DNA from: Thereva unica
Taxonomy: Eukaryota > Arthropoda > Insecta > Diptera > Therevidae
Direction: 5' to 3'
Assembly: GCA_949987705.1 (NCBI GenBank)
Contig: CATLJY010000046.1
Span: forward strand, 32,241-96,240
Length of the DNA: 64,000 nucleotides
This document shows positions 10,006 to 20,766 of this stretch, in pieces. The position numbers and the translations under genes were made by a program. Under the pieces are notes generated by a model, which saw only the letters and a program-made list of their open reading frames with translations, did no database searches and had not been told where the DNA came from. The number at the start of each line of letters is the position of its first letter. Positions within the stretch are counted from its first letter, which is position 1.

Positions 10006-10289
10006 TTAATTTTTTGATCGATTTTTTGAAAGATCTTCTTCTATCTATCTTAGATGAAATTCAACGCATACATTAAAAAATATTATCTTCAATAAAATTA
10101 TATGCTCAAATATTAATTTTTTATAGTTTTTTGTTCAAATAATGATTCAATCAAAAGCACACAAAAATGTTTGGTAAACTTTGTAGTTTATGTAATTTAT
10201 AACGTAAAAAACAAAATCCCACCTCGGCCATAGAAATTCATTCACTCTGTAACAAAAGTCTGAGGCCAAAACCAAAGGAGATCCCTTCG

Positions 10290-10570
10290 GGCCAAGGAAA
10301 TGTCTCTTTGCGCTTTTGTAGATATCGAGGGTGCTGCCGACAACGTTACGCGATCAATGAAGCTGGAGAAAACAAGAGCATTGAACCCCCAGTGCGAAAT
10401 GGATCACGTTGCGTGATAACTGCTGAGTTGAATGGCGAATCGATTAACATTAATGGCGGCTGTCCTCAAGGGAGCGCCATATCACCTCTCCTATGGTCAA
10501 TCGTGATCGACGAACTTCTTTTCTGCCTGAATAACCATCATAATCATACCATCTCAGCTCGCATATGAAT
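10290..10570 (+). pseudogene. LINE reverse-transcriptase palm fragment
   Basis: One frame gives SLCAFVDIEGA, the catalytic-aspartate block A (F-x-D-I-E-G-A). Another frame, an 86-codon stretch 10308-10568, gives NGGCPQGSAISPLLWSIVID, the block containing G-x-P-Q-G-S-x-x-S-P-L-L-W. Order and spacing fit an I/R1/Jockey-type non-LTR reverse transcriptase with one frameshift between the blocks. The YADD block would come next but is lost: after 10570 the translation has no match. Similar phrases occur in the intact LINE at 24.8-28.5 kb, so it may be an old relative. Confidence 0.6.
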
Positions 10571-11722
10571 CGGCTCATCTAGAAACCCCAGATTGAGAGA
10601 GTAATTGCCAATGCAATTACATCTCTTCAAATCTGTCGCAAATTTGCTTAGCTTCCTCATGAGCACCACACAAAAAATATCAGCCATACGGAAGTGTGGT
10701 ATGCCTGACGAGTTTCTCATAAGAGCCTTATAAGGTAACCTCATTACAAATCAAATGGGGAAATCCCAAAGTCTGCCTCACGTATGCGGAAAGCTTTTCA
10801 AAAAGCTTTTAAAATAATACCCTTAAGCTTTAGTTTTAGTCATAATAATCTTTAGATTTTGATGTTGCACTTTTTTTCTTCTTTTTTTTATGTGGCAGTG
10901 CTAAGCTCAGGATTCATACTTTATACCACCAGTCCTTTTATCACGTCATGGTGCAATGTGTAGCAATAAGCTTAGTACTGCACTACTTCATATTTCATGT
11001 AATTACGAGTATGTTGGTTACTTTTAACGGTGTCATTTAGCATACTCAATAAACCGGTTTTGGGTCAAGCAGCATTTGCGGTAGTTAGTACTCAGTTGGG
11101 GAACCGCATTGCTAAAACGTCACTCGCGTTTAAAAATATAAAGCTTTCGACACCAGTGCAGGATCATGTAGCAGGATCAACATTTCATCAAGGGGATCAA
11201 ATAAGATGCACCTTATGACGCGAAGCGAATGAATGGCAAAGCGTAAGATGCCTTGTGTGGGCCGCATAGAAGCAATCACACGGGCTCTACATGATGTTTT
11301 TATGTTTTAACGGTTATTTGTTCACGTGCTCCTCACTCACAATGATTATACTCCGCCGCCCATGCTCGGTCCTCAATTCAAACCAGTTGGTGTATAATGT
11401 AGGTATTACAAAAAGTCAGTGTTTTTCAATCGGGGCCCCTCGAATCTTAGGCATTCTCTTGGAAATTCACTGAAGTGTTTTTCAAGATAACTCATCATGA
11501 GCTCTATTTCGCTATGAGATATCTAGTAAGCAAAGAAGTGATGACTAATCGTATTTTAATATAATGTTCTACGCCCTTATACGAATTTGACCGAAGCATA
11601 TTGCTTGGTCTTCACATTCTCAGTACAAGTACCAGGGAGTGATAAGCGATTTTCAAAATATAAAGCCGAAAGTCAATATTTAAATAAAAATTAAATTGAT
11701 TTGACAAAAATTTTATAAAATA
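10571..11722. other. Spacer without recognisable genes
   Basis: Short frames (10544-10744 minus, 11030-11218 and 11291-11473 plus) lack motifs. No inverted repeats or RNA genes were recognised in this 1.15 kb. Confidence 0.4.
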
Positions 11723-12115
11723 CTAGCTGGGACCTGATATTCCTCGCTGTACCCATAAGCTAATAGTAGCCAATAAAAACCATCCCTGGACTTGGAATTT
11801 TTCGAGATATAAGTTTTACACAGATGCAGTGCCTCAAAGAACGAGTACATGGGTCTTGAGACGGCCATCATGGATCAAACGGTATACTACATTACTTATT
11901 GTGTTCTACTTATCATACCCGTCCTCTTGAGACGGCCGCCATAGATCTAACGGTATATTGAGTATAGTACATTACTTATTTCAATCTACTTATCATACCA
12001 TTTCAATTGATACCCATGTCGAGGTGGTTGTGAAGAAAGTGGTAATTCGCCCTCTTGAGACGGCCGCCGTGGATCTAACGGTATACTGAGTATACTATAT
12101 TGATTATTTTATTTC
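11723..12115 (-). mobile_element. Helitron-like 3' portion in reverse orientation, with internal repeats
   Basis: ACTAGCTGGGACC (from 11722) is the reverse complement of a CTAG-type Helitron end. To its right, a unit containing TTGAGACGGCC and GGATCTAACGGTATA (with variants) occurs three times, near 11855, 11930 and 12055. The phrase CATTTCAATTGATACCCATG near 12000 resembles TTCATTTCATACCCATG at about 45040, part of another reversed Helitron-like piece. The assignment is inferred from these shared phrases, and the 5' boundary is unknown. Confidence 0.35.
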
Positions 12116-12120
12116 AGTTT

Positions 12121-13953
12121 ATTAACTTCCCAGTATAGGGAAGTTATTGTAATCGGTCCGAAAATCGAAACCGAAATTTTCAACGTATTGTTTTTGTGTG
12201 AGTGCACGATATCGCATGAACCAATAAAGAAAAAGACTTCTATGAGTTGTCTTTCAAAGCGTATTAACGAAAATATGATCTGAAAAGATTTTTATAAAAT
12301 TTGGTGGAGCCGTATTTTGGTTGAAATGACATAAGTAGGTACCGACTTATTTAAGGTACCGTTCGAAGAATATTACCGAAAATATGATCTGAAAAGATTT
12401 TCATAAAATTCGTTCGAACCGTTTTTTTTTTGTTTAAACGACGTTCGTGATTTTTGTACCTGCACGAACGAACGAAATACTATATCGACTTCTTTTAGGT
12501 GCCGAAAGAAGAATATTAGCAAAAAAATGCGAAAAAGTTTCATAACGTTCGGTCGGGCCTTTTTTTGTTTAAGGGTACCTTACCCATTCTCGATTTCTGA
12601 TTTTTGTGATTTTCATTGGGCCGGTAAATGATGAAAAATCGACTTATGAGGTACGGATATATTTATACATGTAATTGAAAACCTTAAGAACAAGAAAAAA
12701 ATGTAACATAGTTGTGTATGAACATTTTATAGCCTCTTTTTGCGGTCAACTAAAAGTCCTCTTTTTGGATGGCGGGCATGATTGTAATTGACTGGAACGT
12801 CTGAAACCAAAAAATCGAACGGAATTTTAAAGAGTTCATGTTTGGCTAGGGAATAGACTATTATTATTTGTTTAGTGCAAAAATTTACAAAATGGTGGAC
12901 TTATGAATTTTTTTTTTCAAAATCCGAGTTTTTTTTGTAAACTATTAGGCTGTAATAATAGAAGATCATCATCAATCTTTTTACAAATAGTCTAAGTTAT
13001 AGCTTTTGGTGTTTAGAAAAACATATCAAAATTTCAGAACGATCGCTTTTATAGTTTTTGACTTACAATGCCCGCCAATCGTAAAAACATAGTTTCGAGA
13101 AAAATGCGTTTAAAGTTTTTGAAGTAATTTTCCGCGCCACGGCGAAACTAAGCATTTGCGATTTGACGCGCCCACCATCAATCTGCTGGAACTCCAAGAG
13201 TATTCCGAATTTCGACTTGAAACTTTCAGGAAATATTTTTGAAGAGTTATAGATTCGAATAAGACAATAAAAAAAAAATCGATTTTTTGAAACCGAGAAT
13301 GGGTAGGGTACCCTTAAATGGAAAAACTTCGGCTGCCAGAAAGTCTTTAAATCGATAATTTTTGCTATTATGTAATATGTAATTTTTGCTAATATGTTTT
13401 GCTAATATGTAATATGATGGAATGAGCCCAGATCTTAACGAAGTTATCTTTATTGGAAAAAAATCGTGCAAAAATTACGTCACCCTTTACAAACATGACG
13501 AATTATTCAAGTCTGGGATCAGCACTTTTTTGACGGGGAATTGTTTTCTACGTCCTACAGTTTCAGGTAATTGTGTTTCTTCCCGAAATTTCCACTCGTT
13601 ACCGAATTTTTTTTCTTTTTGGTCAAGTCTGACAAATACTTTACATGGATTATTGCTAATATCTCTCCGGAAAGCTTTGGAATTTCCAAATGAAGTCATT
13701 CTCTTCCCAGTTTATCAGAGGCGCTTCAACACGCTCAATGCAAATTCGAACACCCGCTTTAGTATAGCGAATGCAATATGAAGGAAATGTTTGTTTGCTA
13801 ACGTTCAGGAAAACAAATTCTCTAGAAAAACCTCGTGAATTTAATACTATTATAGTTATTTGAACTAGCTTCTCTCAGGATTACTTTGTCACCAGTTCTG
13901 ATACTAATCAATTCCCCACTAGTGCTTAACGTCCATAATACTGGGAAGTTGAT
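12121..13953. mobile_element. Inverted-repeat DNA element with AACTTCCC ends, split by a nested element
   Basis: The left end ATTAACTTCCCAGTAT is inverted at the right (ATACTGGGAAGTTGAT, 13938-13953), giving 12-13 matched bases. The left end is itself a hairpin, AACTTCCC-AGTATA-GGGAAGTT. The interior, without the nested TTAA element, is about 1.1 kb and has no recognisable transposase; the short frames at 13422-13781 (plus) and 13487-13699 (minus) have no motif I know. No target duplication could be defined. Confidence 0.4.
12573..13313. mobile_element. TTAA-flanked MITE, piggyBac-like target
   Basis: TTAA (12569-12572) precedes GGGTACCTTACCCATTCTCG and TTAA (13314-13317) follows its inverse (CGAGAATGGGTAGGGTACCC). 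The inverted repeats match over about 28 bp with a few differences. A TTAA target duplication is the hallmark of piggyBac elements, although the canonical terminal CCC...GGG is inverted here, so superfamily assignment is tentative. The 741-bp interior encodes no transposase. Confidence 0.7.
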
Positions 13954-14006
13954 CTTGTGGACCGAAGGGGTCACTTATTTCACTTATCTCTTAATTAATC
14001 CGACCA

Positions 14007-14426
14007 ATTGTTACGTTTTTACGGCTTAACGGATTCATAGGATTAATTAAGGAATACACTTTTTAATTATCCACACAAATATTTATTTATTACAAACCAA
14101 AACACAATTTAATAACAAACACAATTCCTATATTTCACTATAATCACTTTCAATTTAATATCTCGCACTATTAAATTCTATCTATCACTGTTCTCACTTT
14201 AGAACACTTTCATCGCCTTTCAAATCAAAAACTGACTCCCTCAGCGCCTGCAAGCTATTTTTATATATCCAAGCTTATCTGACCTTTATCTAACTTCTAG
14301 AACCTTCGTCCATCTTCTAGCTCCTAGTAGTATGTTCTTTCCTTTTCGGCAAGAAGCTTGCAGTTGTCTTCAATTATCGCTCGTTCCAATTTTAGTTTAG
14401 TACATAAATCATTAGTTCAGACAACA
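14007..14426 (-). repeat. Solo LTR of a retrotransposon
   Basis: On the minus strand this segment starts TGTTGTCTGAAC (ending at 14426 on the plus axis) and finishes CGTAACA near 14009, the TG...CA rule of LTRs. It carries a TATA box (TATATAAAAATAGC, plus-axis 14254-14268) followed by an initiator-like TCAGT, and AATAAATAAATA as poly(A) signal near 14081. ACCA occurs on both sides (14003-14006 and 14427-14430), a plausible 4-bp target duplication. No internal region or second LTR is nearby, so this is a product of LTR-LTR recombination. Clade probably Ty3/gypsy, by inference only. Confidence 0.6.
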
Positions 14427-14731
14427 ACCAGAGTCGTTAACGACAATCGTTGATTCAGCTTTTTAACGAACAGATGGCGCATAAATCATTCCAATATATT
14501 TTAAAAAGCGCTGTGAGGCGGCAGCGTATAACTTTAATAATTAAACTTTACGCAATGGCACACCACAGCTTCCGGCACGATCAAAACGATCGGTCGGGAC
14601 ACTCCAACGATCACCGAACGATAGTTCAGTGATCTAGCCAGTTTCTGGCATCTTCACTTGCACTTGCAAAAAGGTCCCTACAGAAACAAAACGTAACTCC
14701 CAACACAAAAGTTAAAAGTAATCAGTGGTAT

Positions 14732-14888
14732 ATACAGGGTGTCCCACATAAACTTACAAAGCGGCCGGCTGTGGATAGGTCTTGGATAGACGAACAAAAA
14801 ATCGTATGGGGGGGGGGGGAATCGTAACGGTTTAGCCGCTAGGGCGTTTTGAAGTTTTTTTGCTAAAGTTTTACATATCACCCTGTAT
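14732..14888. mobile_element. Short MITE with ACAGGGTG ends
   Basis: ATACAGGGTGTCCCACA at the left and CACCCTGTAT at the right form a 10-bp inverted repeat around about 157 bp, including a G run at 14810-14819. Repeats starting ACAGGGTGTCC are common in insect genomes. No coding potential; target duplication unclear. Confidence 0.45.
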
Positions 14889-15113
14889 TTTTGTAACCGT
14901 ATAACCTATTTTCATGGTTATGGTACCAGTGCACGCAGAATTCCTTCACCTATCTACAACGATTGTTATTTTTTCACTAAAATTTCAACTAAAACCACCT
15001 TTTTCTCCAAAAAATACGTGATAAACCAATATTTTTTTTAAAAAAATTGGAAAGTTTGGACAATTTCCTATGAATAACAAACAAAATTGTGAATACTGGT
15101 GTTTAAAGATAAG

Positions 15114-15185
<72 letters not shown>

Positions 15186-18065
15186 CAAAAATAAAACAAA
15201 AGTGTCTTATTGCATTGAACACGAACACAAGCCATAGCTGCATTGTACTTCCCTAAAAATTACAGTACTTTCATAGGATGAAAATGAGGGAATAACCTCT
15301 GCGGACCCCACCTCAGCGTTGCGCGTGATATTCGTTTTCGCAAAAAATTCTTCTGGCCCCATTCAGATACCAGATCTGCCGTTGCACAGTGGGCCAATCA
15401 GGAATTCGTTTATAAGCAAAACAACTCGACTTTGGAGCTACATATACCTTCGCCAACAACAACACTCAAGAGTTCCAACGCAGACCTCCTCCGCATGCTT
15501 AGAGATAATCTCGCTGCAAAGAATTACTGTTCGGGCAGGTTGTACAAAAGGTGCTTCTCAGCTTAGACTTGCACTAGAAAAACACTAATCTACATTTCCA
15601 GCTTTGCTTGACAAGGTTGATGGTTGAAGTAGTTCAAACAAGTTCCACTATAAAATTAGATACAAGTACATTTTGTCCAGATTCTGAAATTGTGCTACTA
15701 TAACTACCACGTTTATCTCCGCAAACCTTGTATCATTCTAATTTATTAAAGTCAATTAGAACTGACTGTGATAAATCTAAAAATATTTTCTCTTGCATTT
15801 TAAAGATTATATCGTTTACAAGACCTTACGATTTAATTTAGTGAGATGAAGCTAAAGTTCGGGTGCGGGAAAAATCAATGTATCTCAATTCTTCTACAAG
15901 AATAATTATGTCTGTTTTGAGAAATTTAATTTCCCGCAGGACCCTTTCAGTTAACATTTCCTGTCTTCAGCATCAATGGAATTTTAACTGAATAAAACTA
16001 TTCAATTTGTGGCAGTATCAAAGGGCAATGTATGTGTGTTAATCAAACCACATCCATAGAAGTCAATTTAGCCAAGAAATATACAAGTAATCCCTTCACT
16101 TCTGAATGAAAATGCCTAACGACCTTTTAATTAAACAAACATAGGGTACAAGATCCTTGCTATTAAGTAATAAATATGGAAATACAGCAGTTGGAAATTG
16201 TTACCCAAAAAGTTGCTCTCACCCCAGTTTAAATCTAATAACTCGTTTGCTTAACGCCATATGCACTAGCAGATTAAATCCTAGGACAAAAATAAGGACA
16301 AGATTGAATTTGTTCCTCTCAAAAGCCTCCATAAACGAGCATCGTATTTCCTGCTATAGATCTAAGTTAACCCCTTGTCGTCCTTTGCTGCCAGTTGTAC
16401 GTTTCTGTGTGAATAATTTACGCACGGGGAAATTTCATGCTTTAATGCATCTCCTAAATTTGCTACAAAAGCGCTTCACGGACCGGCCCTGCAGGATTGA
16501 AATTTATATATGAACGCGTAGGGTTGGGAGACGGTTCATCCCAGGACCTTGTTAGAGCTGACATATTTGGTTTAAGCAACCGAGTGAAAGGACTACAAAG
16601 CTATTCTTTGAGCTGTGATATAATTTGTTATTTTTTTCGGTCATCGTGAGCACATGATAGTGAGGTACATCAAACAACTCAATGTCCTTCACATTCTTAT
16701 TCCCTTACAAAGTAACGTTAGAATACAGTCAGTGACACTATATGGTAAGGGCACTCTTCTGCGTTATATTGTTATTATATATGTTTATAGTATAATAAAT
16801 GGAACAAAGTCGAATTTTTAATTGGACAGAATTTTATCGCTATCTTTGTACTATAAGCAGTATAACAACTCAACCGGAAAATATGCTGCTGGCTGCTTTG
16901 ATCAGATAAGCATCTAAAGGGTGAAACACTAGGAATATATGTTTTGTAATGTGTATGATCAAACGGCGCATCTAAATAGAAAACTGAGGGTGAAAGATGA
17001 AAATTTTAATCACTTCGCACTTTCCGAGTAATTTCAGGGGGGAAGCGAGCATTGCAGCTTGTCTATTTAGAGAGGAATATTAGTATTTTATAGCTTAAGG
17101 ATAAATCCTATTCCTACTACATAAGAACTAAGTTTTTGTATTACACGTTATCAATAAACATCAGTGTTTAAGTTTTAGGGTTAGACTATACTAAATATTA
17201 ATGATGTATAATTTTGAAACAACCCTTTTTAATGGAAAGAGTAAAAGTTAGTATCTTCATAAAGCAGATTTATTAGTCGTGCAACTTAAAGCTAGAAAGC
17301 TAATTTTAATTCTTTTCTTGTAAATGGCGCTACGGTCTTTGAACTCGGGCCTCTTGAACTTTTTTTTTCCAATCTTCTGTAAGTTTGATTAGTTATATGT
17401 GCTCAATTTTTTAAATGAAGTTTTCCTTATATTCGACATCGCGACACCCATCCACGAATTTCTTGGTCGTCCAATCATTATTTTTCCTGTTGGTCTACCA
17501 TTGAAAAAATGGACTAGCCTTCTTTTTCAGAAAATTGTACAACGTTTATTTTAATGTTTTTAAACGGATACCTGTACTTGGATTCGGAATTCGCTAGATA
17601 CAACCTAAACCGCTAGAGCTAATAAATGGGCTGTGAAGCTTGGCCTTCTCAACAAAATTTCGGCAGTCAGATCTGTTTTTGGCATCTACCTTCCAATTGT
17701 GAACTCTCATAATAATGATCCCCCATCTTATCTTAATCATCATTACTTTTAACCCTTGCCTCGAAACTTAGTTTTATAAGTAGGTATATTAACTTGATGT
17801 TACTTTGTTACATTTAGAAGAACAAGTGAACATGACTAAGTTTATGTCTTATAGGTAGTAGACCGGTCTGACATTTGCTTTCACCATTAATAAACAGCCA
17901 TCTAATTTTGTGTGGTTTCGTTATTTTTTACTCCAGTGTTCTTTTTCAAGTATTTACCCAATCATCTTGAGCAACCTCGTCTAGTGTAACGGCACAATCT
18001 GGCCCGAACTGCGCTGGATTAGCTTCAATATAAGCTTCATGATATCAGCAGAGCGATGGACCTAC
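14889..18065. other. 3.2-kb stretch without recognised genes
   Basis: Apart from the TA microsatellite, nothing can be supported. Frames at 15319-15588 and 16157-16513 (plus) have no motifs. Around 17285-17480, minus-strand phrases such as EDWKKKVQEARVQRP and GRPRNSWMG faintly recall the C-terminus of RTE-like LINEs, but they lie in different frames and are too short to call. Confidence 0.4.
15116..15180. repeat. (TA)n microsatellite
   Basis: About 65 bp of uninterrupted TA dinucleotide. The minus-strand frame across it is an artefact (repeated IY). Confidence 0.95.
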
Positions 18066-18372
18066 TGTCAGGAATCCCTCTTAGGGCACGAGCTACGAAA
18101 CCACAACAAAATAAAGAAATCCTCGATTTAAATTTTCATAACTTTATTTTTATTTCTTCGGTATATAAAAATTGAAAGGTCACGCGTACGTTTAAATTTT
18201 CGGAAAGAAATCTCTTTAATTTTTCCGTCGTAAGAGACTTTAATTTCGTGTCGTTCGGGTTATTTTTCCGCCACCATTAAACCTCTTCTTCTTCTTCTTC
18301 TTCTTCTCGAAATTTTCCTTTTTTTTTAGCTTTGTGTTCCATTAGCGATGGATCATTGCCAGATTCATGACA
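18066..18372 (-). repeat. 3' LTR of the gypsy element
   Basis: Begins TGTCATGAATC on the minus strand and ends ...CCTGACA, with a 5-bp inverted TGTCA/TGACA at the termini. It contains a (TTC)n run at 18284-18307. The last 30 or so codons of the integrase frame extend into it. It differs from the other LTR by about five base changes. Confidence 0.92.
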
Positions 18373-20301
18373 TTCGGCCGTTCCTGACCGAGAAGGCGTA
18401 TCGCCTTCTTCTTCGTCGTCGCTTTCATCGTCCTGATCCAACTCCGGTACTAGCATGCACCATGGCTTCAATTTATCACTGGCGAACACAGTTGCATATT
18501 TCCTTCGAGACCCTAACGTGTCGATGCTTTCGACGACATACCTATCGTTCCACAGGATTTTAGAAATACGATAAGGTCCCTTGTATCGAGCGTCCAGTTT
18601 ATGCGATTCGCCCGTTGGAGATGGAACTGCTTCTACTACCACCAAGTCATCCTCATTATACATGGTGGGCCGTTTGTGTTTCGAGTCGTAACGTGCTTTC
18701 CATTTTTCTCGAGCAGCGTAAATTCTCTCTAGTACTTCGGTGCGTTTTGTAGCAATATCAACAGGTGTTTGTTCCAGTTCGTCATCATTAACTGCTTGCA
18801 CAAGCTGATTCACTCCTAGGTTGCGTAAGTCGAAATCGAAAATCAATTCGTGAGGGCTATACCCCGTCGTGGAATTCCTTTGAGAATTCATAGTCCATTG
18901 AAGGATCCTTAGGCTGACGTCCCAGTCTACTGTTTTAGCGTCGGTTGTCTTCAGAAAGTTGATAATAGACTGATGAATTCGCTCTACTTGTCCGTTGGAT
19001 TTAGGTGAACGTACTGCTACCTTCACGTGTCTCAGATCATTTTGACGGCTATACGCGGCAAACTCCTTAGATGTGTATGACGTTCCTCGGTCTGAGATTA
19101 TGGTAGTCGGTAATCCGAAATACATTGTAAGATCGTTCAGGAAGCTAATCACTGGCTCTGTTTTGGTATTTTTCACTGCTTTGACTGCAACATATTTAGT
19201 AAAAGAATCGACGATGACGATTATGTGCATATTTCCACGGCGGCTCTTCGGAAACGGTCCTAGGTGATCGATATGTACGGTGCTAAACGGAACTGAAGAA
19301 ATCACTGCGCCATATAATCGTCCTTCGGGTGCCCCTGATGGGTGCTTGTTGAAACAGCATTGGATACAGGCAGAGATGTATCCTTTTACGTAATTCCGCA
19401 TGCGACGAAACCATAAATGTTGACTGATCTTTTCGCAGGTTTTCTGCACGCCGAAGTGACCCATGTCATCGTGGAAGACTTTGACGACTCTCCATCGGAC
19501 GGCTGCTGGCACTACTAATTTTAATCCATCGTTCGTTATGCGGTACAGGCGGTTGCCTTTCAAACTAAATTCCTTTCTTATTTGAGTCAGCTGATCTGAT
19601 TTACTTAATCCCTTGAGTGCACGAGCAATTTCTGTTAACTTCAGGTCTTGCCATTGCATAGTGGCGACCCAATCTTGTGTTTCCATTTTTATGTTCAGGA
19701 CAGTGTCGGCGACGGTCGGTATATCGGTAGACGGGTTTTCGTATGGCATTCGACTAAGTGCATCAACGTGCATCATTATATTTCCTGGACGGTGAATGGT
19801 AGTAAAATGGAACTCCTGAAGGCGTAACCACCATCTTGCGATTCGTGGGACGAGTGGTGTTGTTGCTTTTAACGTACTAATCGCTGCGCAATCAGTCACA
19901 AGGTGAAAGTGTTTCCCTATGAGGTACATTCTAAAGCGTCCTAGTGTCTCGACGACAGCCAGTATTTCGAGCTCATGACTCGAATATTTCGCTTCGGCTT
20001 CGTTGCATAAACGACTGTAATACATAACAGGTCGCTTTTCTCCCTTTTCGTTCTTTTGGAGAAGAATTCCAGCGAGGCCTCGTGCACTCGCGTCTGTGTG
20101 CACTTCGTGCTCATTCTTAGGTTGATACACCTCAAGAACAGGTTGCTGGATTAACGCTAATTTTAGTTGAGCGAATGCTTGGTTCTGCTCGTTTCCCCAA
20201 TTGAAGTTTTCTTTTTGATTTATCTTCAGCATCGATGTTAGCGGCTTTGATAAAATGGCGTAGTTCGGTATAAATTTCCGAAAGAATCCGGTCAATCCCA
20301 C
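18277..20301 (-). pseudogene. gypsy RNase H and integrase
   Basis: A 674-codon frame, open from just after the stop at 20437 to inside the 3' LTR. Residues 1-60 are the reverse-transcriptase connection (GLTGFFRKFIPNYA). RNase H follows with HTDASARGLAGILLQ (Asp70), Glu110 or 112, Asp137 and Asp180. Integrase starts with an H2C2 zinc finger (His277, His282, Cys312, Cys315) and has a complete D,D35E triad: Asp345 (HIDHLGPF), Asp404 (SDRGTSY) and Glu440 (SNGQVER). The C-terminal barrel-like part includes YKGPYRISKIL. The protein ends in an acidic tail and a run of eight Glu encoded by the LTR's (TTC)n repeat read in antisense. Integrase inserts the cDNA into chromosomal DNA. This half of pol looks intact. 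Confidence 0.88.
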
Positions 20302-20436
20302 AAATCTTCGAACTTCGGTGATAGTTGATGGCTTCGGAAAATTTTCGACGGCTTCGATTTTCTCTATACCGGGAGTTATACCTCGAGCACTCAGACGATG
20401 ACCAAGAAAGGTGACTTCTTTAGCGAGAAATGTGCA

Positions 20437-20766
20437 TTAGGTCATACGAAGCGTCAAACCTGTTTTCCTGACGAGCTGTAGAAACTCTTCTAGTACTTCT
20501 ATTCCTTCTTCTACTGAAGAACTCGGGATGATGATTTCGTCCACGTAACTGAATACCTTGCCGTGCAATGGTCGGATAACGTCGGTGATGACTCTCTGAA
20601 ACATGCTGGGAGCGTTTACCAGGCCGAAGGGCATCTTATTGAACTCAAAGTATCCAATATGAGTAGTGAACGCTGTATACTGGCGAGATTGTTCGTGGAC
20701 GGATTTCTTCTACTGTCGGCATTGGACACGGCAACTTTTGCGTGATGGCGTTGAGGGCTCGAAAGT
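20437..20766 (-). pseudogene. gypsy reverse transcriptase, palm region, frameshifted
   Basis: The 65-codon frame 20634-20437 begins MPFGLVNAPSMFQRVITDVI and contains FSYVDEIIIPSSS, where the usual catalytic YVDD is YVDE. It ends at an in-frame TAA (20437-20439), after which the same frame continues directly into CTFLAKEVTFLGHRLSARGI and the next long frame. The 130 bp upstream (20635-20766), which should hold the first catalytic aspartate, is broken by indels. Both the stop and the YVDE substitution argue against activity. Confidence 0.8.

Noticed and set aside
14985..15188. Minus-strand frame of repeated Ile-Tyr
   Set aside because: Translation of the (TA)n microsatellite.
17285..17560. Faint RTE-like C-terminus on the minus strand
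   Set aside because: Matching phrases lie in different frames and are too short; likelihood of chance is high.
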